IMG/VR virus record: IMGVR_UViG_3300010318_000041
Span: 1 to 25,677 of that record
From: a virus
Strand: one strand, 5' to 3'
DNA: 25,677 nt
Shown here: positions 1 to 6,867 of the stretch, in pieces
Numbering within the stretch: the stretch's first letter is position 1
Layout of the letters: each line of letters opens with the position of its first letter
Position numbers and translations under genes: made by a program
Notes under the pieces: generated by a model
What the model was told of the DNA's origin: nothing
The model's input: the letters and a program-made list of their open reading frames with translations, nothing else
The model's database searches: none

Positions 1-731
1 CCATAAGCTTTATAACGGATTAATTCAGAAACTTTTTTATTGGCACCTTTGGCTTGTTGTTCCTTAAGATTTATCAGTTTGCTTACAAGTTTTTCTTTTT
101 CTAATCGAGTAGCAGAATAATTTTTTGGCCAATCTTTTTTAAGATAATATTCCATATCTTTTTCTTTTTGAGCAATTTGTTTTTCTACTATAACAATTTG
201 TTGAGTAATAGCATTTGTATTCCCAACATTTTTAGAACTGTCTATAAATGTTTTTGAAGTAATTACAAAAAGCATCAGGCAGAATATGGATGTTCTAAGT
301 ACACCAACTGCTGCTGCTTGCCATTTGTTATCAGAACGATAACCAGATAGAAATACAAAACAAACTTCTGTGAGTATTGCTTTTACATATGTTTTGGTAT
401 CAATTGCCCCATCAATTGCATAAAATTCAAGGGCTTCACTTACAAGAAATCCGGTTATGGTAGCTAATAGTGCGAAATAAAAGACATTTTTATAACTATT
501 TAAAATCAAATTCTTAAACCAGCGAACAAATCTTTTTTCCTTCCACTTATTAAGATTATCTTGACTGAAGACATCATAGACCGACATAGACGAATCATTA
601 AAAATTGACCGTATTAAATCATTAATTTCATCAAGAAAAGACATGGTTTCTTCTTTAGTGTCGGCTAATTCAACTTGATATCTGTCCCTAAGTTTCTTAA
701 CTTTTTTTACGATTTCGTTGTCTTGTTGCAT
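1..731 (-). CDS. Membrane protein, 3' end cut by window edge
   Basis: An open frame runs from ATG at 731 to the window edge with no stop, giving 243 residues so far, so the C-terminus is missing. It begins MQQDNEIVKKVKKLRDRYQV. An N-terminal acidic/helical part of about 80 residues is followed by three hydrophobic stretches that look like membrane helices, around NVFYFALLATITGFLVSEAL, AILTEVCFVFLSGY and TSIFCLMLFVITS. A lysine/glutamate-rich helical tail, probably coiled coil, follows from about residue 175. The start lies one base after the HNH gene stop at 733, so it is the next member of that operon. No family is recognised. An inner-membrane anchor or lysis-related role is possible but there is no direct evidence. 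Confidence 0.75.
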   Translation of the reverse strand, partial: MQQDNEIVKKVKKLRDRYQVELADTKEETMSFLDEINDLIRSIFNDSSMSVYDVFSQDNLNKWKEKRFVRWFKNLILNSYKNVFYFALLATITGFLVSEALEFYAIDGAIDTKTYVKAILTEVCFVFLSGYRSDNKWQAAAVGVLRTSIFCLMLFVITSKTFIDSSKNVGNTNAITQQIVIVEKQIAQKEKDMEYYLKKDWPKNYSATRLEKEKLVSKLINLKEQQAKGANKKVSELIRYKAY

Positions 732-732
732 A

Positions 733-1356
733 TTATTTCTTTTTTCTTTTAGCTTCTCGTTCAGCTTTTCTTTTTTCTTTAGCTAATCGCTTTTTTTCTT
801 TTTCAGTCACATAAGCTTGGTACTCTACTTTTAGTAACTCAATTTCATCTTTAATATCAACATTTTCTTCTTTTTCTTTTGTTTTTGCTACAAGCTCTTT
901 TCTAATAAAGTTTTCTTCATTACTTTTTATCTTGTGACAACTTGGTTTTCCACTATTTTTACTTAATGGTGTACTGCAAACAACTTGTAAATTATTTTTG
1001 CCACAAAAAATACGTTCTGCCATTTCATCATAGGTCATATCAACTTCAACCTTATGCAAAGGTACAACTGGATCAATATGATCTACTTGCACATACTTTT
1101 GCATAAACATATCACCGCAAATAGCACATTTATATCTTACTTGAGGTCTTTTGCCGGGTGTCCCATCTTTTTTTAATGCAGGCGGCAGCTCATGTTTAGC
1201 ACGTTGCAATGTCTCCCACATTTGAGGTGACATTCTAAAAGACTGTCTAAGAGCACCTTTTACACGATTGCGCTCTTGGTTCCAGCGACCATTTTCATCG
1301 TACTCTTTATGTACGTTTTCTAAAGTCCTTTTGGGTTTATTTTTTCTTTTTGGCAT
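733..1356 (-). CDS. HNH endonuclease with lysine-rich tail
   Basis: A 207-residue protein with a zinc-stabilised HNH (treble-clef) nuclease core. The first cysteine pair is C77-x2-C80 (CAICGDMF). The catalytic motif is VDHIDPV (D92, H93), the central Asn is in the NNLQ motif (N122), and the second zinc pair falls around C127 and C140-H141 (SCHKIKS). HNH proteins of this type cut DNA with one metal ion. The last 55 residues are almost entirely Lys/Glu/Arg and helical, which suggests a DNA-binding or coiled-coil tail. The gene sits in the SbcC operon, starting just after the upstream stop at 1358. It could be a free-standing homing endonuclease or a phage nuclease used in DNA processing; the sequence does not decide between these. 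Confidence 0.8.
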   Translation of the reverse strand: MPKRKNKPKRTLENVHKEYDENGRWNQERNRVKGALRQSFRMSPQMWETLQRAKHELPPALKKDGTPGKRPQVRYKCAICGDMFMQKYVQVDHIDPVVPLHKVEVDMTYDEMAERIFCGKNNLQVVCSTPLSKNSGKPSCHKIKSNEENFIRKELVAKTKEKEENVDIKDEIELLKVEYQAYVTEKEKKRLAKEKRKAEREAKRKKK

Positions 1357-1357
1357 A

Positions 1358-1858
1358 TTATATTTCTACTTTCGGGGCATTATCGTCAAACCTTTCTTTT
1401 AGATACCAAGATACATACTCACATTTTTGTTCTAATGTTTTAATTGTTGGATTGTAATCTTCATTAATGTCTGCAATAGCTTCTGAAACAGCTTTAAGTG
1501 ATTTATCGGCCTCTTTTTCAGCTTTGATTTGGGCAAGCTGTTTGGCATAAGCTACAAGATTTTTTTCAAATTCAGATTTTAATTCAGCCTCAAATTTATT
1601 ACCAAACTTATATATGCAATCCATCATCTTTTTTAAAGCATTAATTGTCTGATTATAAGGCTTTGCTAACTCAGCTTTTTTAGCCATCAGTGCAATAAGC
1701 TCTTCATCCCTAGCTTTTTGAACAATTAAATCTTGTTTTTGCCTAAGATAAATAATAAGAGCCTTATCAAGCTCTTCTTTGTTTTTAATTTCTTTTATTG
1801 CATTTGCAAAAGTAGGGTGTTTTTCTTCTACAATTTCGTCAATAGTTTTTTTAGCCAT
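1358..1858 (-). CDS. Helical protein with internally duplicated motif, unknown function
   Basis: 166 residues, predicted almost fully helical and charged. Two segments align without gaps: residues 51-89 and 118-156 share D-x2-L-x-A, then A, then Y-N-x-T-I-x2-L at identical spacing (Y68/N69 and Y135/N136). This implies an internal duplication of a helical hairpin. The pattern resembles Gam-like or other phage coiled-coil proteins with a PY-x3-I-x2-L core, but I cannot assign a family. The ATG shares one base with the stop of the preceding gene (TAATG), so it is translationally coupled to the 1858-2217 gene and SbcC. A role accompanying the recombination nuclease is inference from position only. 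Confidence 0.7.
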   Translation of the reverse strand: MAKKTIDEIVEEKHPTFANAIKEIKNKEELDKALIIYLRQKQDLIVQKARDEELIALMAKKAELAKPYNQTINALKKMMDCIYKFGNKFEAELKSEFEKNLVAYAKQLAQIKAEKEADKSLKAVSEAIADINEDYNPTIKTLEQKCEYVSWYLKERFDDNAPKVEI

Positions 1859-2217
1859 TACAATTTACCCTCACGTTTATCAAATTTAGGTATTTTTTTT
1901 AAACAATTATTTTTATTTAACCATCTAATAGTAGCCTCTACTATCATCATATGCGGCAACTCTTCTTGAGTTACCTTTTTTCTTTTTTGCCCAAGAAAAA
2001 TTGGCATTGAATCAATTGAAAATTTTGTTTTGGCAGAACCAATGATAGATTGTAAATCAAAATGATCCATTATGTAATCGCAAGTATTTAAATGTACATA
2101 TTTATTCATAAGGTTACTAAGGCTTTCAAGCTGGTCTTTAAAACATTGGCTGTCAATATCTTCAAGAAATTGCCTCATATCTTTTTCCATTCTATATTTT
2201 AATTCGTCCTTACTCAT
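1858..2217 (-). CDS. Hypothetical protein downstream of SbcC
   Basis: 119 residues from ATG at 2217 (MSKDELKYRMEKD). That start makes a perfect ATGA overlap with the SbcC stop at 2214-2216 and has a GAGAG purine run nine bases upstream. A TTG three codons earlier (2226) is possible but less likely. The protein is helical at the N-terminus, contains three cysteines (two in the N-terminal half, one in NNCLKK) and ends in a basic segment (KKIPKFDKREGKL). No motif or family is recognised. It is encoded between SbcC and the duplicated helical protein, so it belongs to the recombination operon. Confidence 0.65.
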   Translation of the reverse strand: MSKDELKYRMEKDMRQFLEDIDSQCFKDQLESLSNLMNKYVHLNTCDYIMDHFDLQSIIGSAKTKFSIDSMPIFLGQKRKKVTQEELPHMMIVEATIRWLNKNNCLKKIPKFDKREGKL

Positions 2218-4247
2218 GCCACACAACTCTCTTCGTTAATTCTTTTTACTTTTATAATATCACAAACCATTTCTTTAACTTCTGAAGAATGATCAACCAT
2301 TAATATTTTTTTATCAGTATTTAAATTTTTTAAAATCTCTAAGCATTCAATTTTAGATATAGAATCAAGGCCGTCAAAACCTTCGTCAATAATTAATAAA
2401 TTAACACCTTTTTGAGTCATGCTTTCAATCATTTCACCTATAGCTAAGTCCACAGCAAAATCAGCCGATGTACGCTCTCCACCAGACAAAGTTTTTATAG
2501 GCACTTTAGAATCGCCCTCAAGATTAATAACAGCATTTACTTCGTTCTTAATAGACCCCGTTTTGGTTTGTTTAGCGTTTTCAAAAGAAATTACAGCATT
2601 GACCATATTAGGAATCATGTTGATGATTTCAGTAGCTCTGTTGCCAATATAACCAAGCGTATCTTGAAATTTTTGTAAAGTATAATTTTTAATTAGTCGA
2701 ATTGATTCTTCTGATAAAATTACTTTTTGATCAATATCATTAAGCTCATTTTGCCTAGATTCTAGGTCAGTTTTAAAATTTTGAATCTTAATATTGATAT
2801 TTTCAAGGTCTCTTTCGTAGTTTTTAAGAGCATCTTGGTAAGCGTCTTTGATAGTCTTCATTTGTTGAATATCATTTTTACGCTTAACAATTTCAGCCAT
2901 TATCTCAGATTCTTTCTCTTTATATAGAAATGTTGTTGTAGCATATCTCTGGTTGTAATCGTTTATAGCTTTTAAATATTCTTTATCAAGGTCATTAGTT
3001 TGCTGAATAAGTTCAGATTTTTTATTTTCAAGAGTTTCTAGTTGTTTAGTTTCTTCTTGATTTACTTTAGTGTTTCTTTTAGCTTCCAAAAGTTGTTCAG
3101 CTTTTGTCTTCATTTCTATATAATGCGGAATTTGAACTATTTCTTCTTTGTGTTTATTTACTTTCATACCAATTTCGGCAATAGCATATCTAATTTCCAC
3201 AAGCTTTTTTTCCGAAGTCCAATTTTGCATACAAGTAGGGCAAGTGCCAGCTTCAATATGTTGGTATTGTTCTTGAAGTTTTTTCATTTCATTTTCTTTT
3301 TCAATTGCTTTACACTTTGCATTTTGAGCATCGTCAATTTTTTTTTGAATTTTATAAAGGGCCGATGTCATTTGTTGAATGTCTTGCTCTTTTTGAGCAA
3401 GATTATTGTGCATTTTTTGTTTTAATTGTGAAATTTCTGTTTCAATATTTTGAGCCTGACCAAGTAACAGAGCTTTACCTTCAGATTCTACTGGCTCTGG
3501 TTTTTTACCTAAACTAGCAACATTATTTTCATATTGCCTATGTTCATTGCGAATAGTCTGCTCTAGTACATCAATACTTAGGTTAATCTCATCTTCAGTT
3601 GTAAAAAATGTAGGCTCTTGAGGTTTTTCTTTTTGTGCTAAGTAATCATTAAGTTGATTAATTGTATGTTTAATTTCAGTAATACTGCTTTCAAGCTTAA
3701 TCTTTCTTGGTTTATATTGTTCTTTAAGTAGCTCATTCATTTTCTCAATTTTTTCTTGATATTTACCTAAGTCCAAACACTGGACAAGAAATTCATGGGA
3801 TTGTTTTGGTGTTAAATTGAGAAAAAAGCCACCTTGTTTTTGGCGTTTATAACACATTGTTTTTAATAGATTTCGGTCTACACCGATAATTTCATCTAAT
3901 TTTTCTTCAGCAAGCTTGCTGTTTCCAGATACGGTTCCTTCTGGTGTTTCAATGGTAAGTCCATCTTTTTTGGAACGGGTAATGGTAATCCCTCCCTCAA
4001 ATTTACCTTGAACCCAAATAGGCGATTTAGTAATCCTACTCTGCAATTGTGTCGAAGGGATATCCGATATTCCAAGAAGGAAAGCGAGTGCTTCCACTGT
4101 TGTTGATTTCCCTGCTCCACTAGAGCCTCCTGTATTTGTATTCTCACCGTCAATTTGAATTAGGTGACTTCGACTTTCGAGGTCAACTGTTTGTTTTTCA
4201 ACAAACCTACCAATTCCTGAAAATGAATAATTTTTTAGTTTGAGCAT
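2214..4247 (-). CDS. SbcC/Rad50-like recombination nuclease ATPase subunit (T4 gp46-like)
   Basis: 677 residues with the complete SMC/Rad50 architecture. Walker A is GSSGAGKST (41-49). A long antiparallel coiled coil covers roughly residues 160-520 and is interrupted by a zinc hook CPTC (336-339). The ABC signature is LSGGE (587-591), Walker B is LLIIDE (617-622), the D-loop follows at GLD, and the H-loop His is at 653. In this family the ATPase controls the SbcD/Mre11-type nuclease that resects DNA ends for recombination-dependent replication. The likely partner here is the phosphoesterase at 6864-8537, about 2.6 kb away rather than adjacent. The start overlaps the preceding small gene (stop at 4235) by 13 bases. 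The length is close to phage gp46 proteins and much shorter than bacterial SbcC. Confidence 0.95.
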   Translation of the reverse strand: MLKLKNYSFSGIGRFVEKQTVDLESRSHLIQIDGENTNTGGSSGAGKSTTVEALAFLLGISDIPSTQLQSRITKSPIWVQGKFEGGITITRSKKDGLTIETPEGTVSGNSKLAEEKLDEIIGVDRNLLKTMCYKRQKQGGFFLNLTPKQSHEFLVQCLDLGKYQEKIEKMNELLKEQYKPRKIKLESSITEIKHTINQLNDYLAQKEKPQEPTFFTTEDEINLSIDVLEQTIRNEHRQYENNVASLGKKPEPVESEGKALLLGQAQNIETEISQLKQKMHNNLAQKEQDIQQMTSALYKIQKKIDDAQNAKCKAIEKENEMKKLQEQYQHIEAGTCPTCMQNWTSEKKLVEIRYAIAEIGMKVNKHKEEIVQIPHYIEMKTKAEQLLEAKRNTKVNQEETKQLETLENKKSELIQQTNDLDKEYLKAINDYNQRYATTTFLYKEKESEIMAEIVKRKNDIQQMKTIKDAYQDALKNYERDLENINIKIQNFKTDLESRQNELNDIDQKVILSEESIRLIKNYTLQKFQDTLGYIGNRATEIINMIPNMVNAVISFENAKQTKTGSIKNEVNAVINLEGDSKVPIKTLSGGERTSADFAVDLAIGEMIESMTQKGVNLLIIDEGFDGLDSISKIECLEILKNLNTDKKILMVDHSSEVKEMVCDIIKVKRINEESCVA
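2254..2262 (-). promoter_or_regulatory. Possible internal extended -10 element in the 3' end of SbcC
   Basis: The minus strand reads TTTGTGATATTATA, the same 14 bases as at 5770 and 12485. It lies about 37 bases before the ATG at 2217 and ahead of a purine-rich ribosome site. It is inside coding sequence (Cys-Asp-Ile-Ile), so chance occurrence is possible. Confidence 0.25.
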
Positions 4248-4471
4248 TGTTTAATTATTTCCTCTGTTGAAACTTCTTCAATTTCAATTTCTGTTAAATT
4301 TGGAGTGTAATGACATCTTTTATACATAGCATCGGTTTCATTTACATATTTGTATAAACCATTAAATGTAACAACCTCTTCATTTTTAAGTATTTTTTCT
4401 CCAACACTTTCGCCAACAAATACTGTTTCATTATTATGTTTAAATTTTATTTTATATGTTTTTTCACTCAC
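4235..4471 (-). CDS. Small hypothetical protein
   Basis: 78 residues, starting at GTG 4471 (MSEKTYKIKFKHNNETVFVG). The GTG overlaps the preceding TGA (GTGA) and has GGAG nine bases upstream. The N-terminal half looks beta-rich and the C-terminus is acidic (TEIEIEEVSTEE). It lies between the zinc ribbon gene and SbcC, overlapping the SbcC start by 13 bases, so it is co-translated with them. No family is recognised. Confidence 0.6.
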   Translation of the reverse strand: MSEKTYKIKFKHNNETVFVGESVGEKILKNEEVVTFNGLYKYVNETDAMYKRCHYTPNLTEIEIEEVSTEEIIKQCSN

Positions 4472-4743
4472 TTTAAATTCTCCAGTACAGAATCACCTCT
4501 TCTTTTTAATTGAGATTCTTCTCTATCTTCAATAATTTCTACAATGTTTCTGTCTAACTCTGTTGCTTTTGCTTGCACTCCATTGTCAACAACTATTTTG
4601 CTTTTTTGAGATGGGGAAGAGAGATGGCGAACCATCCTCTCTCCACATACACATTCTATGTTATCTTTTATATTACTAGAAGATTTATAAAACTTTTTTG
4701 TTATTGCAGCACAATGTCCACAAGCATAGACTATTCTTGGCAT
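4468..4743 (-). CDS. FmdB-like small zinc ribbon protein
   Basis: 91 residues. The N-terminus MPRIVYACGHCAAI carries C8-x2-C11, and a second cysteine pair C31-x-C33 (ECVCGERMVRH) completes a zinc ribbon. The layout (MPxxxYxCxxC, a Ser-rich linker, then CxCG with a following VRH) resembles FmdB-type putative regulatory zinc ribbons. The second half is charged and helical. Its ATG overlaps the ClpP-like gene stop (TAATG), so the two are translated from one mRNA. Its function is unknown; nucleic-acid or protein binding is inferred from the fold. Confidence 0.65.
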   Translation of the reverse strand: MPRIVYACGHCAAITKKFYKSSSNIKDNIECVCGERMVRHLSSPSQKSKIVVDNGVQAKATELDRNIVEIIEDREESQLKRRGDSVLENLK

Positions 4744-5735
4744 TACATTTCCGAAATAAAGTTGCTAAAACTCATTTTGACAATATTTCTTTTGCTATTT
4801 GCAATTTTGGCTTTTTGCTCTTTAATTGTTTGCTCAATTTTTTCAAGAGTAAGCTCTTTGTCCATCAAACAAAGCTCTGCTTTTTTAGGCCCCTGAACAA
4901 TTTCGTTATTCCAACCTATTTTGGCTTCAGAATCATTTTCCCTGCATTTTTTACCAAATTTACCACTTTTTGCCATAAAGTCATCAAGCAATACATATCC
5001 TTTATTAGTTCTCACAGAAGCCGTGACACTTACAGGGTATGTTCTAATTGGGCAATTGTCAAAGCTTAATTTTAGATTAAAGCCAAAGTATCTAATGTTT
5101 TTACTGTTAACCCCTACCAAACTTTGACCGCATTTAACAGAAACCACTTCGTCTGCATACCCATTTCTTACAGCTTCATCTCCATTTAGCCATAGTTCAT
5201 TATCATATTCTGACTGATATTGCTTAAGGGTTTTTTTGCCGTTAGTTCTATCGACTGTTTGTTGATCCATCATCCCAAGTCTTCTTAACCATAGACCGTA
5301 TCTAGAATCAATCTGGCTGTTTCCACCACCAAATTCCCCTCTAAACCCACCAGATGCTTTGTGACTCATGAGAACGCCATATTTTAAAATATATCTTTTT
5401 CCAAGGTGTTGTACAAGCTGAAATCCCATAGAAGCTGAAAAAAGAGTTACAGTATGAATAGGTCTATTAAGGCCTTGTAAAAATTCAATAAGCTCAAGCC
5501 CAGCCTGAATGCTTCCACCCGGAGTGTCCAAAAACAAATAGATAGGATATCCACTTTTAAGGTCTGCATTCATTTTTTTAGCCTGACCAATCAGTTTAGA
5601 AACAGAACTTCCGGTAAAAGCATTGTTCAATACAAGAGTGTTATCTTTGGTTAAGGTAATTTCTTTTTTTGAAATTTCTGCTGAGTTAACTGTTAACGAA
5701 ATAGCAAGCATTAGCATTGCAATAAATAGCCTCAT
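4743..5735 (-). CDS. Secreted ClpP-fold serine protease
   Basis: 330 residues. Residues 1-19 form a Sec signal peptide (Lys/Arg-poor but with R2, a hydrophobic core LFIAMLMLAISL, and a cut near VNS-AE). There is no lipobox Cys. The ClpP fold follows: oxyanion strand LDTPGGS (69-75), nucleophile in ASMG (S102), catalytic His in LMSHKA (H125), and an EYDNELWLNGDEA segment aligning with the ClpP Asp region (D178 the best candidate, its register offset by about two residues). The C-terminal third (200-330) is not ClpP. It contains C202, C228, C264 and C289, which could form disulfides outside the cytoplasm, and ends in a charged helix. AGGAG sits five bases before the ATG, and a promoter-like TGATATTAT lies at 5770-5778. 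Cytoplasmic ClpP-like prohead proteases normally lack a signal peptide, so a periplasmic role is inferred. Confidence 0.85.
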   Translation of the reverse strand: MRLFIAMLMLAISLTVNSAEISKKEITLTKDNTLVLNNAFTGSSVSKLIGQAKKMNADLKSGYPIYLFLDTPGGSIQAGLELIEFLQGLNRPIHTVTLFSASMGFQLVQHLGKRYILKYGVLMSHKASGGFRGEFGGGNSQIDSRYGLWLRRLGMMDQQTVDRTNGKKTLKQYQSEYDNELWLNGDEAVRNGYADEVVSVKCGQSLVGVNSKNIRYFGFNLKLSFDNCPIRTYPVSVTASVRTNKGYVLLDDFMAKSGKFGKKCRENDSEAKIGWNNEIVQGPKKAELCLMDKELTLEKIEQTIKEQKAKIANSKRNIVKMSFSNFISEM

Positions 5736-5740
5736 AAAAT

Positions 5741-5745
5741 CTCCT
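5741..5745 (-). promoter_or_regulatory. Shine-Dalgarno site for the ClpP-like gene
   Basis: AGGAG five bases upstream of the ATG at 5735. It fixes the start at the first residue of the signal peptide rather than a later Met. Confidence 0.75.
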
Positions 5746-5769
5746 TTGTGTGAGGTACGTGTATAATGT

Positions 5770-5778
5770 ATAATATCA
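5770..5778 (-). promoter_or_regulatory. Candidate extended -10 promoter, TGATATTAT
   Basis: The minus strand reads TTTGTGATATTATA, i.e. TG-n-TATTAT (extended -10), in the 71-base gap before the ClpP-like gene. The expected transcription start is near 5763, leaving a leader of about 27 bases that contains AGGAG. No convincing -35 hexamer is visible 17 bases upstream, only T/A-rich sequence. An 18-base stretch covering this site and its flanking T-tract (TTTTTTTGTGATATTATA) is identical at 12484-12501. Activity is inferred. Confidence 0.5.
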
Positions 5779-5806
5779 CAAAAAAACTTTTTTTACAAAC
5801 AAAAAG

Positions 5807-6445
5807 TTAATTTTCTTTTTCTTTTTCTTCTTTATGTTTAACTAATGCCTCCAAAATAGTTCCTGTATTTCCCGGTTTAATTTCTAACGTATTTTCATTT
5901 ATTTGCGTTAGCGTAGCACCATCTGAAGCATTTACATTAACATTCATATTTGAACCACTACCAGTTTTTACATTAGTAGGATTGAGAATTTTTTCTAATA
6001 ATTCAATACTTTTAAAATACTGACTAAGTTGTTTGAGGTCTAAATTCTCAATAATCGTTCTGTCTCCAGTTCTGAGATATTCATTCATTTCTTCGCCGTA
6101 GTATTTGTGGTGAACACTAATAAGATTGGCAATAAAATTGAGGCTTTCTACTCTAGTGTCGGTCAGTTTTTTTACCATATTTTTTTGAATATCGCTAAGA
6201 TACTCCATGCGTTTCTCATACCATTTTTGCTTGGCCGACATATATAGAACTAGGTCTTTTTTTACTCTGGAGATTTTACTTATTTCTACATAAGTCTTTC
6301 CAGCCATATAAAGGCCAAATAGCCCATTTACCTTATGCTCGTCTTTAACCAGACTTTCAAGTCCAACACAACCGTTGTCAACAAATGTATTAATTTTTTT
6401 AACTTCTTCATCTGTAAAGTCATTGTCAATTTTACTTAAATCCAT
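5807..6445 (-). CDS. Helix-turn-helix-like phage protein (possible small terminase)
   Basis: 212 residues. Residues about 40-75 (LFGLYMAGKTYVEISKISRV and the segment after it) look like the resolvase-type helix-turn-helix seen at the N-terminus of many small terminase subunits. A long helical segment (75-155) with KWYEKR and HHKYYGEEM follows, then a Ser/Gly/Asn-rich linker and a short beta/acidic C-terminus. Small terminases have this order: HTH, oligomerisation helices, flexible tail. However, the large terminase is 12 kb away and no diagnostic residue proves the assignment. The ATG overlaps the preceding stop (TAATG). Alternative: another HTH-containing replication or virion-assembly factor. 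Confidence 0.6.
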   Translation of the reverse strand: MDLSKIDNDFTDEEVKKINTFVDNGCVGLESLVKDEHKVNGLFGLYMAGKTYVEISKISRVKKDLVLYMSAKQKWYEKRMEYLSDIQKNMVKKLTDTRVESLNFIANLISVHHKYYGEEMNEYLRTGDRTIIENLDLKQLSQYFKSIELLEKILNPTNVKTGSGSNMNVNVNASDGATLTQINENTLEIKPGNTGTILEALVKHKEEKEKEN

Positions 6446-6867
6446 TATTCCTCCGATAACTGTCCATTTGGCCCAATTTGAGGGGGTTGTGCTTTTAGCT
6501 TATCTTGACTTGGTTTGAGCATAGAATAACGCCTTACACCATTAACAAATACTTTGACTTCAATATCTACCCAAAACATTTGCCACACCCATGAAACTAA
6601 ATTTCTACATCTAGCGTCAAAATTTTCGATGACACCTTTTTTCTCATATCCTTTAGGCATCGTAACAAAAAACTCAACTAAATTTTTTTTTGTTGATTGC
6701 ATTGTAGCTTTTGTTAAATCATATTTAACCTCAACACCTTCAACATCATCAAAAACAATATACGGCCATTTTTGCAGACTTTCCTGATGTACACTAGAGA
6801 TTTCACCAGTTAGCATGGTAATTTTTCTCATATCCTCTAGCATAGCTTCCACGGTTTCTGTTTTCAT
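6445..6867 (-). CDS. Hypothetical protein
   Basis: 140 residues. It starts at ATG 6867 in an ATGA overlap with the SbcD-fusion stop and ends in TAATG with the next gene, so it is firmly embedded in the operon. The central part is alternating beta-like and contains several tryptophans (KWPYIVFDDV, SWVWQMFWVDIEVKVFVNG). The C-terminus is Pro/Gln-rich (AQPPQIGPNGQL) and probably disordered. No recognisable family. The aromatic beta-rich core would fit a small virion or DNA-binding protein, but this is only an impression. Confidence 0.6.
   Translation of the reverse strand: MKTETVEAMLEDMRKITMLTGEISSVHQESLQKWPYIVFDDVEGVEVKYDLTKATMQSTKKNLVEFFVTMPKGYEKKGVIENFDARCRNLVSWVWQMFWVDIEVKVFVNGVRRYSMLKPSQDKLKAQPPQIGPNGQLSEE

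Noticed and set aside
2419-5127. Open frames on the plus strand opposite SbcC, the zinc ribbon and the ClpP-like gene (and a second minus frame at 3896-4153)
   Set aside because: They lie wholly inside strongly supported genes, have hydrophobic or low-complexity translations typical of antisense AT-rich DNA, and no ribosome sites or motifs.
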